Part shown: piece after piece, positions 1 through 8,332 of the stretch | Numbering within the stretch: position 1 is the stretch's first letter | Layout of the letters: each line of letters opens with the position of its first letter | Position numbers and translations under genes: made by a program | Notes under the pieces: generated by a model | Told to the model about the DNA's origin: nothing | Database searches by the model: none | Seen by the model: only the letters and a program-made list of their open reading frames with translations | Source: Phellopilus nigrolimitatus | Taxonomy: Eukaryota > Basidiomycota > Agaricomycetes > Hymenochaetales > Hymenochaetaceae | NCBI GenBank assembly: GCA_021029095.1 | Contig: JAJOHG010000304.1 | Location: forward strand, 1 to 30,742 | DNA length: 30,742 nt | Direction of reading: 5' to 3'

Positions 1-344
1 GCCTCAAGAACGCAGGCAAAAACGTCTAGTGTGCCCGCCTACGGCTCCGAATGGGCTCCGATCCCCGTAGGCCGATGTCGACTAAGCTTTGAAATGCGAG
101 CGAAAAAACGGTGCGGCGTGCCGGTCAAAGGATTGGGATTGAGAATTGAAATTGGCGGCGGGCGCGAAAGACCAGGAGGCAAGAGGCCGTAGATGGCGGA
201 GGGGTTCTCTGGCGGCGGCGGGGAGAGGTAAAAATCACGCAGGAGGCGGACAAGGCGATCCGGGCCGCCGTCAGAGGTGAGGATCTCCCGGGTGCGCGGC
301 GAGGTCGAAGTGGGGTACGTGAGGTGGGTGAGCGAGTTGGACAT
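1..344 (-). pseudogene. Broken N-terminus of a conserved fungal protein of unknown function
   Basis: The ATG at 344 opens a frame that reads naturally for about 85 residues: a TREILTSDGG motif, LVRLLRDF, then a proline-rich PPPPEN segment. From memory this resembles the start of a helical-repeat (ARM-like) protein conserved in fungi, but I cannot name it. The frame breaks at a run of six T (about 105-110, minus-strand reading). In the next frame the residues FSLAFQ...GSEPIRSR appear, and after a second break near 40 the residues AGTLDVFACVLE appear in a third frame. Three coherent pieces in three frames, with no convincing splice sites between them, indicate a pseudogene. The gene continues past the window edge, so its full extent is unseen. 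Confidence 0.5.
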
Positions 345-1148
345 CGGGAGCGGGACGTGGTGTCGACCGCTGTAATCGAGTTATTCGGTCAGCGTCGAGC
401 GTGGCGGCGGAGGCGGCGATGGGCACACGACTAAGACTCACCTCTCCTATCGTACAATTGGGACGCGATGCATACGCAGGCTCTGGTCCGCGGGGAACGT
501 AGAGTTCGACTCGCACATAGTTGTTTCAAGGGTATTCGGGTTATGTCCGTAGTCGTTGAAGCATTACTGCGCGATGTAGTCGACGTTGTTGCTGTCGTGG
601 GCAATGGGCGGGCCGATCGCCCAGCTCGTACTCTGATTGCGGCGAGAGCGTCGCCAGTCGTCTAGAAGGCATGTGCTCCTCCGAGTAGAACGTCAGCGAC
701 AGAGGGCGACGCCCGTGGAAATTGAGTCTCGGCAACTACCGGGTCGTGCGCGAGCTGCGGCAGAGAAGATGGGGCTGAAAGCACTGCTGCTGCTACTCCG
801 CAGGTTATGCTCGCCATCTCGTTCTTCTTTCTCTCGCACTATTCATTGTACCATGGTATACGAATACAGTCACTTATGAAAAACGATCAACGATATTGCT
901 CCAGAAAGCAACAGACGCAGTCTCTTCTCCTTCCTGAACAAGTATACAAGCCGCGCGCTGAAGTATACCACCAATCCAATGTTCACGTTTATCACTATGC
1001 CCAAACCGCGAATCCAGGTCAGTAAGTTCTCTAAATCTAGAAACGCCGGCGCGCTCGCTCTTCTGCGCCAGTTTTAGTGACTCCGCGTACTCTTCCTGAC
1101 CGTAAGGCCGCCCGCCTTCACGATACGTGTCGGACTCAGTAGCAAGAT
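345..1148. other. Gene-free stretch before the first LTR element
   Basis: Several short ORFs overlap here on both strands, but none has a recognisable motif, coherent exon structure or resemblance to the other genes. The part next to 344 could hold the former promoter of the broken gene on the left. Nothing else can be supported. Confidence 0.4.
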
Positions 1149-1336
1149 TGTTGGAATGACGAGCTCGATCGTTGCGTCATCTTTGTTTATTTGTTTCTTA
1201 TCGGTCCGTAGAGTATAAGTATGTGCCGTGCATGTATGTTTTCTCTTATCCGTTTGCCTCAGAGCTCAGCAGGTCAAACGTAAATTCTATTGCTTTTGTC
1301 TACGTCTCACGGCACTAAGCTACCGAAACTACAACA
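1149..1336 (+). repeat. 5' LTR of the gag-only element
   Basis: 188 bp, TG...CA ends with short inverted termini (TGTTG/CAACA). It is identical to 2602-2789. A TATA-like TATAAG lies near 1214. The sequence immediately inside starts CAAACGGATC, and the second LTR element in this window has a similar start (CAAACGCGATC), so this is where the primer-binding site should be. Confidence 0.95.
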
Positions 1337-1426
1337 CAAACGGATCGCCTCGCTTGAGGGTCACATCAAGTAGCCTTGTGGGGCTCAGACCACAAACCTA
1401 GTCTACGGGACTGTAAACCGGACGAC

Positions 1427-1566
1427 ACGGTCACTGCGCGTCGCGGACGGCACACCGGAATTTGCAGGCCGCGGGCCTTACGGTCACTGCTGCGGCACAC
1501 CGGTATCTTATCTACGGTCACTGCGCGCGCGTGCGGCACACCGGAATCTACGGGCCGCGTGCCTTT
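1427..1566 (+). repeat. Leader repeat array of the gag-only element (long-short-long units)
   Basis: Three imperfect units each start ACGGTCACTGC and contain GCACACCGG. They begin at 1427, 1480 and 1514. The first and third are about 53 bp, the middle one about 34 bp. The same alternating array occurs on the minus strand inside the other short LTR element (29250-29450). It lies between the 5' LTR and the gag start, the place of the RNA leader, so a role in packaging, dimerisation or translation is possible but unproven. Confidence 0.8.
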
Positions 1567-1704
1567 TTTGGCCTCTGCCGTGGCACGCCATTTCTCTTAT
1601 CTTGCGTTCGCTATTGCGCAATCACCCTCTACCTCGTTCTTAAACCCGACAGACCTAGAGTAGTCTGAATCGAGTTTCGCAGCACAACACTCGCTTCGCT
1701 CGCC

Positions 1705-2517
1705 ATGGGATCCGACATCGAAAAGCTCACAGGAGGGAACTATGAGGATTGGGCTCCGGTGATGGAGGCTTTGCTGGTGGACAAAGACGTTTGGGGTGTG
1801 GTGTCCGGAGACGACGTCGAGCCGCTTGGTGGACTGAACTCGAAGCCAGTCAAGATGTACCGCCGCAAGCAGCACCTTGCGAAGGCGAAGATCGTCCTGA
1901 ACGTGGACAAGTCGCAGCTGCCGCACACGCGTTTTGAAACGCCGAAGGAGATCTGGGACGAGCTCGAGCGCGTCCATACGCCCCGCGGTATCGGCAGTCT
2001 TCTCGCCCTACGCCGCCGCTTTTTCAACATGGTGAAGGCGCCCAACCAATCCATCCAGTCATGGGCTGCTGACGTTCGGCACACTGCTTACCTTCTTGAG
2101 AAGGCGAAATTCGACGTTACGGAAATCGACAAAACCCTCGCCCTTACCCAGGGACTCCCGGAGACATATGCGCCGCTCATTGTCGCACTCGACAGCACTC
2201 CGGCCGACGAACTCACGTTCGAGACCGTCATTGATCGGTTACTCAACGAGGAATCGCGTCAAACGCACCCGGTCAAGGCTGAACCCGAGGACGTTGCGAT
2301 GGCTGTGGTCCCCGCTGGACGCCGCTTTGCCGGAGAAGTGAAGAGGAAGGGATCGGGGCTTCAGGGGGTGCGGTGCCATAAGTGCCGGGGCATCGGGCAC
2401 ATGCGCATCGTCTGTCCGTCGCTCGAAGACGACATCGCCAACGCAGTCGACGAGGACCCCGACACCGCCGCGTGCGCCGACGAAGTCGACTCGCTCTCCG
2501 ACTCGGACCTTTGGTAG
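1705..2517 (+). CDS. gag: Copia-type Gag polyprotein (UBN2-like) with CCHC zinc knuckle
   Basis: An intact 270-residue ORF. The N-terminal part starts with the NYEDWAPVMEALL pattern typical of copia Gag proteins (UBN2/retrotran_gag family). It continues with a helical core containing IWDELERVH, RRRFFNMVKAPNQSIQSW and LTQGLPETYAPLIVAL. A basic linker precedes a zinc knuckle C-x2-C-x4-H-x4-C at about residues 224-237. The C-terminus is acidic. Gag forms the virus-like particle and binds the element RNA. The stop is followed by only about 80 bp before the 3' LTR, so no pol was ever translated from this copy. The intact frame, together with identical LTRs, suggests recent activity or selection on gag. 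Confidence 0.93.
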   Translation: MGSDIEKLTGGNYEDWAPVMEALLVDKDVWGVVSGDDVEPLGGLNSKPVKMYRRKQHLAKAKIVLNVDKSQLPHTRFETPKEIWDELERVHTPRGIGSLLALRRRFFNMVKAPNQSIQSWAADVRHTAYLLEKAKFDVTEIDKTLALTQGLPETYAPLIVALDSTPADELTFETVIDRLLNEESRQTHPVKAEPEDVAMAVVPAGRRFAGEVKRKGSGLQGVRCHKCRGIGHMRIVCPSLEDDIANAVDEDPDTAACADEVDSLSDSDLW

Positions 2518-2591
2518 ATACTTTTTATTGTTTCTTTCGCATCTTTTCTTCATTTGTTTTTATTCTTACTTATTGCCAACGATGCTTCGCT

Positions 2592-2601
2592 CGAGGGGGT
2601 G
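2592..2601 (+). promoter_or_regulatory. Polypurine tract (plus-strand primer) before the 3' LTR
   Basis: The purine-rich run CGAGGGGGTG directly abuts the TGTTGG start of the 3' LTR. The other two LTR elements in the window have nearly the same tract at the same place (CGAGGGGGAG and TGAGGGGGAG on the minus strand). Confidence 0.8.
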
Positions 2602-2789
2602 TGTTGGAATGACGAGCTCGATCGTTGCGTCATCTTTGTTTATTTGTTTCTTATCGGTCCGTAGAGTATAAGTATGTGCCGTGCATGTATGTTTTCTCTT
2701 ATCCGTTTGCCTCAGAGCTCAGCAGGTCAAACGTAAATTCTATTGCTTTTGTCTACGTCTCACGGCACTAAGCTACCGAAACTACAACA
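2602..2789 (+). repeat. 3' LTR of the gag-only element
   Basis: 188 bp, identical to 1149-1336. It is followed by AAGAT, the right copy of the target duplication. Confidence 0.95.
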
Positions 2790-2794
2790 AAGAT

Positions 2795-4104
2795 GCCCAT
2801 CAATATGATCGTGAACGCTGCCCCATCGATCTTGCGTGCGTACACACTTTAGAGCAGGTTCTCACCGCGGAACTCCCCTCATGTCGTTCGGACTTCTGCT
2901 GAGCGGGCTCCCACGCAATATGAAGCCCCTGTGGGAGTGAGAGGAACGTCTGCACCTTCTAGAGTATATATCCAGCCGTGGATAAGCTCCTCGAAGCGCA
3001 CACGGCCCGCCGTTGCGGAGATTTCGTCGGGCGGTGCGTCTCGTAGATGCGGCCGACGTCGAGCCCCGCTTTCGCCTTGATGAGCAGCACCTTGCTCTTG
3101 CGATACTCGCCTGAATGACCAGCCCTGGACGCCTCGGCACTGTGGCTGCCTCCCTTTATCTATGCAGGTCGACACAGGCCGCTCAGCGCACGCACAGCAC
3201 CGCCGACTGGCCTTTTTGTTTTCAGCTACAGCAGCTCCATCCTATTCTCAATATTGCCCTCCGTCTTCACATGTTTTACTGCAACCATCTTTCGGCAACT
3301 GAGGATCTCTTTCACTGGCACCTATTCTACTCGTTCTGCGGCTGGGACGCATCGCTTCTATGACAATCATCGTCTGTTCGTTCTTTCTTGCTTATCAGAT
3401 TGCGCAGCCGAGCTCAACTTTTGTTTCTCTTTTCGATCTCCTCTCATATTGTCTCTTGCTTTATTCCTTCTCTCCTCGTCTCACTCGGTGAATGTACGTA
3501 TATCAATTGACCTGTACTTGTGTGTAATGCCCCAAAGATGACTATCCCTCCGGAGAACATCTTGGACGCTCCCAAGTCTCCGCACCCGTAGGATGCAAAG
3601 GTACACAGATTTTTCGACCCCAAGCCGAAAGTATAACGACTAGAGGATGTCTAAGGTACTACTTCGGCGATGGCCGGCTTTCTAAGTTTTCTCTTGGTTT
3701 GCTCGCCCATGGATGACTCGACAACACGGAGCTACGGAATAATGAAGAGAGAAAGTTTGGTGCATTAATTATTTTGTCATTAGGTATGCAACAGAAAATT
3801 GCGCTGGTGCCTAAATTCTGAAGTGTGCTAAATCTGCCTACATTGAGCGAAGCTTGCTTTTTTCTTTTTCTGACGCAAATTCATCTTAAAATTTCTCTTC
3901 GTCTTTGTAACTAGTGTCCTTTGCCTCCATTAAGAACATTTATATTTTGCTTCCGCCGCGAACATGACAGATATACTATTATATATCCTCAAAGCGGCGC
4001 GGCTGTGCTCCTTTAGTGCGGTACACTTTACTTTCTTTAGTTTGCATTGACACCTTTGTAGTGTTGGTTGGCGATTTTTCCGTGGCAGTGCAAGTTACGC
4101 ATTT
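2795..4104. other. Stretch without a supportable gene; possible coding remnants at 2800-3140
   Basis: Between 2830 and 3140 both strands give short coherent-looking peptide pieces that jump between frames, for example KSKVLLIKAKAGLDVGRIYE on the minus strand and SFGLLLSGLPRNMKPLWE on the plus strand. I could not place them in a family. They may be remnants of a gene hit by the retrotransposon or of an older element. From about 3200 to 4100 the sequence is T-rich with no recognisable coding signal. Confidence 0.3.
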
Positions 4105-4208
4105 TAATTAACTCACAACAGTATACATTATCATTAGCTCACAGCAGTATACATTATAATTAACTCACAGAATTATGTATTTTAATTAGCTCGCAGCACA
4201 ATGGTAAT
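4105..4208. repeat. AT-rich minisatellite, four 26-bp units
   Basis: Four consecutive imperfect 26-bp copies with consensus close to TAATTAACTCACAGCAGTAT plus ACATTA start at 4105, 4131, 4157 and 4183. The last unit is the most diverged. A second low-complexity stretch built from ACCCACAA-like words follows at 4271-4311. Confidence 0.85.
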
Positions 4209-4379
4209 TTTCTGCAATGTTAAAGCAAGGCACTATAAATTCGAACAGGATTTCTAGTGATTGGAACAGAACAACCCACGACCCACAATTCACAATCCAC
4301 AACCCACAAGAACCTAAGGTAAACCGTCCAGACACATATCAGTTTTCGTCTTTGCAGCTCTGATTATTATACACTCAGA

Positions 4380-4814
4380 ATGGCATCTCAAACGCAACTC
4401 CAGCCTGGCTCTGTCAATGTTATCTTCGGAATCAAAACATCGAAAGATGTTATAGAAATGGGGATATTGGTCGCATCGGAAACCGAAAACAAAAAAAGCC
4501 TCCTTTTCCCATGTGAACATGTGGCTGACCTGGCGACATACATAACAGGTGCTCCCATCGATGTTAGCATCAAGTCAGCGAATTCCGAAATGCTATCCAG
4601 CTCAGTAAAGCGTCGCAAGACGGATACAATGATTTTGTCAATTCAAGCCTGGCTTCTATAAATAGCTCTGGCGTGCCCTCAGAAAAGAAGTGGGTTGAAT
4701 TTCACCTCAATATATTAAGAAGCAGCCTTGCAGCACATGCACAAACAATACTTGATTATGGGAAGAATGAGACGGGACTTGTCATTCCGATCTCAAGTTT
4801 GTTGAAGACACATG
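4380..4814 (+). pseudogene. Unknown protein gene, probably broken by a one-base frameshift
   Basis: The ATG at 4380 opens a well-formed frame (MASQTQLQPGSVNVIFGIKT...) that runs to about residue 83, then ends abruptly at 4661. In the next frame, from about 4638, an equally well-formed peptide continues (SINSSGVPSEKKWVEFHLN...SSLLKTHG). It ends at 4814, where GTGTGT could start an intron. One extra base near 4630 would join the two halves smoothly. A 36-bp intron (GTCGCAAGA...TTCAAG) could also join them, but this is shorter than every other intron here. No family was recognised. It could be a lineage-specific gene or the first exon of a decayed one. Confidence 0.45.
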
Positions 4815-5242
4815 GTGTGTTTTTATCCTAGGGGCTTGACTTCAGGAAAGGGTAATTTTCTAGGTGGCGGAAGAGGCGAATGATACTATCATCTTCATGT
4901 GCAGTCCCTACTCCGTTAGTTAATACACATATCCATGTATTTACATGCAGAGAAAGTTATTCCAGACATCATCTAAATGCATCGATCGCTCTCTTCTGGC
5001 CAGAGATCACATTTGACAGCGCAATGTCGTAATGTGAGCGTGTCAGCTCACAATCAGAAACGACATACCTCAAATTCGGAAGAGAGTGGTAACCGTTCTC
5101 CACAGAGATCTCGGCCGTCCACACGCACGCTTACGCACGTGCCCGTTCAGCTTTCCTACTAGGGTCGATCCTCACAAGCTGCTGCTTTTAGAGGCCCTCG
5201 TACACGCACGAGTGCAAAGCGGCGCAGCCCGGTGAGTATCTC
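4815..5242. other. No supportable gene
   Basis: AT-rich sequence, with possible intron-like ends around 4846 and 4950 that could belong to the preceding ORF. A short ORF at 4977-5162 is low complexity and unsupported. Confidence 0.3.
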
Positions 5243-5780
5243 ATGCAGTGTCTGCTACGCTTGTGCGGGGCGCTTCTGGATGAGCAGCACGACGTACTCG
5301 TGCGTTTCCAGCGAGAGCACGATGTAATTGAACGCGCGTTCGTGAGCAGGAATGCGTTCCAGTGGGCAACACTGGCGCGGCTGCAGTTCCTCAGCGACAT
5401 TGTGGGAAGCCTGCTAGGTGCGGTGTACCTCGACAGTAACGGCGACGTGGATGCAGGGCGCGGTGTGCTGGACCCCTGCTAGGCTTGCTGTCCGTCCCGT
5501 GGCGCGCCATGCGAAGGGGTGGACGTGCGGCTTCCGGTGTCGTGCATGGAGTGACCCATCACAGTTTTGCTCGACAAGTATGGCAGCATTGACGTTGACG
5601 AGTCTAGAATATATAAATTTAAAATCAGGTTACATATTTGTGTCCTTTGCCACTTCTTGCAGCCTGTAATTCAGTTACTTTGCGAGGGTGGCGCGCGCGG
5701 ATGGGATGATGCATGTGAGCAGATGCTTGCATTCTGTCGGGAAATGAAAGACAATTCAGCTAAGCGATTTCTTCATAAAT
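5243..5780 (+). pseudogene. Fragment of a Dicer-like RNase III gene
   Basis: A 79-residue stretch contains LSDIVGSLLGAVYLDSNG, which fits the second conserved motif of RNase III domains in Dicer proteins (usual form DxxESLLGAVYxD). In this copy the position before SLLGA is glycine where the family usually has glutamate. Directly after it the frame shifts: continuation to LLGLLSVPWRAM needs another frame. A TGA then interrupts the next piece (DVRLPVSCME, stop, PITVLLDKYGSIDVDESR). A further open piece, 5660-5780, follows a plausible intron end (TTGCAG). No helicase, PAZ or first RNase III domain is nearby. It is an isolated, inactivated fragment, which abuts the kinase pseudogene tail to tail. 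Confidence 0.45.
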
Positions 5781-6605
5781 GGATCGCACGTGCGCTGACC
5801 CAGTCTGGACACTCGACAAGGCCGCGTTTGCTTTTCGCATGGAGCGCGGGCATGCTCTGATCATCGGAGGGCACGTTGCCACAAACGAGCACGTAGAGTA
5901 CGACACCGAAAGTCCAGACGTCGATTTCGGGCCCGGTGTAGATCTTGGTGTTGCGCAGCTCGGGAGAGGCGAAGTATAGAGATCTGCAAAAGGTGGAAAG
6001 ATAGGCGACAGGGCTGTAGACGTTGGAAAGATGATCTTGATGTTGCCCGTCTGGGCAACGAGAATGTTCTGGATCTTGAGGTCGCGGTGGAATACGTTGT
6101 TGCGGTGACGATAGTCAAATGCGGAGCCGATTTGGCGAGAAAACTTGCGGGCAACGCTCGCGAAGACTGCCAGGTACTCGAACGCCATGTAGTAGTGGTT
6201 CGTGTGCGTGGTGAGTTCCCGCATGCCGCAGATATACGGGTGGTGTAGTAGCATCGACAGCGCCGCCTCCCGCATCGTGTGGGTCTCCTTCGATGCTTTC
6301 GACGCTTGCTTCGCGGCCGCCTCCGCTGTCGACGAGACGCCATTCATCCCTGAGATTGAGAAGTTGGCTCGCGGGACGATCTTGATCGCGAGCTGCGCAC
6401 GCAGCGGGTGGGATCGTTACTAAATATATCTTAAAAATGTCAGTGTGCAGATCGAACTACTGACGCTGAAACTGCTGCGCACCTTCACGCCGGTGAGCTC
6501 ATGATACGTCAGTTCGACTTTTTCCATGCTGCCCGCGCCGAGCGTGTAATCTCCGAGAGGCGATTCGAACTGCGCGGCTTCTGGGTACGGATTGCTCATG
6601 CTCAA
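5778..6605 (-). pseudogene. KIN1/KIN2 (MARK/PAR-1) type serine/threonine kinase pseudogene
   Basis: Read on the minus strand, the kinase landmarks occur in order. The glycine loop is LGDYTLGAGSMEKV (third loop glycine replaced by E). An intron of about 60 bp with GTGCGC...TTTAG ends follows. Then come AIKIVPR with the ATP lysine, [56 protein letters not shown] (catalytic loop intact) and GNIKII. There the DFG motif is missing. A deletion of about 8 bp near 6030 removes its Asp-Phe and shifts the frame. The next frame continues with [32 protein letters not shown]. About 20 residues after FEYL are also absent. The C-terminal half of the kinase is missing. KIN1-type kinases control polarity and secretion in fungi; this copy cannot be active. 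Confidence 0.8.
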
Positions 6606-6606
6606 C

Positions 6607-7900
6607 TCGAGACGAAGACGACGAAGACGAGGACGATGTGCATGGCTGTCCTCGCGGGCTGTGCCGAACAGCGATCAAGACGACTTCGGTGACGTAAGCG
6701 CAGATTTCTACCCATTATACAACAGGATTTCTAACTGAAGCGGAAGCGCGTTGAGGATGAGGCAGAAGACGCGGACACCGCTCCCCTTACTGAGAAGCTA
6801 GCAAATGACCCGGAGGCGCGCCAACCTCTCGGCCCGACACCTCCCTCCAAGCTGGTCTTTCAACGCAAGTGCCGCCGAGTCCCACCTTGCGTGCCAGATC
6901 GCCACACACAGATATCCCCCGCCTACAAACGAACCTCAAGCCGAGATCCGCACGCCTTCTTGGTCGCCTTCACCGCTCGACGCGACCCTCGACACCGCTC
7001 TCGAAGAGGAAGTGACCGACTTCCTGTAGAACGACCAGGGGAGCGCGCTCGCCGAGGCGCTTGACGCTGCGGAGAAGCGGCGGCTCGCGTGCTTCGCGGG
7101 GAATGACGCATTGCTCGACCTAGCTCGACACATTCATCCTCACGGAGGATGGGGCGAAGATGAAAGATCGTGTCTGTGTGGAAATTAATAAAGACTACTT
7201 TGGAATCTCTGGCTGGTGAGTGGACTGAACTTGCCCTAGCGAAGTTTTGTTTGGTCGCTGAATGGTTTGATCCAGCCAAGGAGGCATTGAAGGATGGCGC
7301 AGGCCCGACCAAGAGTCGAAAAGTTCGTATCACCCCTCATTTACTGTGTGATTATTTATTCTTAAAAATCAAAACCTGAATTTACTTAATTATCTGGAAA
7401 TTATTCACTTATTTTCACGCAGCTCCACAAGACAAACGCGAAGCTGCATGATGCGTCGACGCCGAGCGAAAGCACAACCGTAGATGCGGTGCGCAACCTC
7501 ATCAAGAAGAGTACGAAGTACCGCCGGGCGGATCAACTACGACGCACTCAAGAGCCTCTTCGACGGCGACTCCGCGGGCGCGGCGGGTGCGAACTTCACC
7601 CCGCCAGAGGTTGCCCTTAGTGACAAGGAGGAGGACGTGTACACTATCGACGACAAGAGCGACGGTGAGAGTGTGTGCGTGGCTGTCGAGGAGAGCGGCG
7701 GCGGACTTGGCAAGTCGGCGCCTGCGCCGAGGCGTGGCACGGACAAGGCGGGCAAGTGCATGGAAGACGCGGACGCGGATGGCGAGACGGGCATGGATGG
7801 GGAGGACATTGAGATGAGAAAAAAGGGGGACGAGTATGCGCGGGATGAGGGGTCCGAGCAGGAGTGTAGTGCTAGCGCAGAAGGAGAGAAATGCGTGAAT
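6607..7900 (+). pseudogene. Degenerate gene for an acidic protein of unknown function
   Basis: Coherent peptide pieces follow each other on the plus strand in changing frames. They are an acidic DEDDEDEDDV start; KRKRVEDEAEDADTAPLTEKL (6736 onward); EEEVTDFL, a TAG stop at 7027-7029, then NDQGSALAEALDAAEKRRLA; DTFILTEDGAKMKDRVCVEI in another frame; and LAKFCLVAEWFDPAKEALKDG. After a 100-bp intron-like gap come KTNAKLHDASTPSESTTVDAV, INYDALKSLFDGD and a long acidic tail ending near 7900. The order and sense of the pieces suggest one multi-exon host gene with several frameshifts and at least one nonsense codon. I do not recognise the family. It is divergent from the neighbouring kinase pseudogene. 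Confidence 0.5.
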
Positions 7901-8332
7901 CAACGTGTTTTAATAAATTATGCTTGGACTTCTGTTCTGCCGTGGTATCGTTTTTTCTAATTCATGATCATGATTTATTAATATTGCAACGTACTTATAC
8001 TAGTTATTTGTTACAGTCAGCACATGCCAGCTACATAGGGCGAACACTTGAATGCATCGGGTTTTGCATTTGAACCCTGCCTTTATCAGAACATAATTAA
8101 TCAATTAGTGGAATGTGCAAGCGGAGCAGAGGAAAAACCACAGGAGAGCGTGAATATCACAACAAAATGGTACAGTAGTGGGGCTCGAAACCACAACAAA
8201 GTCGCTTCTTTACTTACGAACTTTTTGCTCGCTACCGCTGGCCATAATATGAAACCTGATATATACTTAAGTAAATGACAAGAAGAAGGGGGAAAAACAT
8301 GCCATGCGCATCAATGGCCCACACCCAAAGTC
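7901..8332. other. AT-rich intergenic sequence
   Basis: A 76-residue ORF at 8048-8278 (+) has a fairly protein-like composition but no motif or paralogue in the window. I do not call it a gene. Confidence 0.3.

Larger units (their letters stand above)
1149..2789 (+). mobile_element. Non-autonomous LTR retrotransposon carrying only gag (TR-GAG type)
   Basis: The element is 1641 bp and bounded by two 188-bp direct repeats that begin TGTTGG and end CAACA. It is flanked by the 5-bp duplication AAGAT (1144-1148 and 2790-2794). The LTRs are identical by eye along their whole length, so insertion was recent or the LTRs were homogenised. Inside are a GC-rich leader with tandem repeats, one intact copia-type gag ORF, about 70 bp of T-rich sequence and a purine tract against the 3' LTR. 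No protease, integrase, reverse transcriptase or RNase H can be found. The element must therefore rely on a helper. This organisation matches the TR-GAG class described in plants. LTRs, duplication and ORF are seen directly; dependence on a helper is inferred. Confidence 0.95.

Noticed and set aside
1376..1668. Plus-strand ORFs in the leader of the gag-only element
   Set aside because: Composed of the GC-rich repeat array translated by chance. No counterpart frame is kept in the related array at 29250-29450.
2879..3175. 98-residue minus-strand ORF with FEELIHGWIYTLEG
   Set aside because: Part looks protein-like, but the frame is not sustained and no family was recognised; kept only as a possible remnant.
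5861..6343. 160-residue arginine-rich minus-strand ORF
   Set aside because: Shadow frame of the kinase pseudogene; composition is an artefact of the GC-rich codons.
7961..7976. Palindrome around TCATGATCATGA
   Set aside because: Short and isolated in AT-rich sequence, with no partner or gene context.
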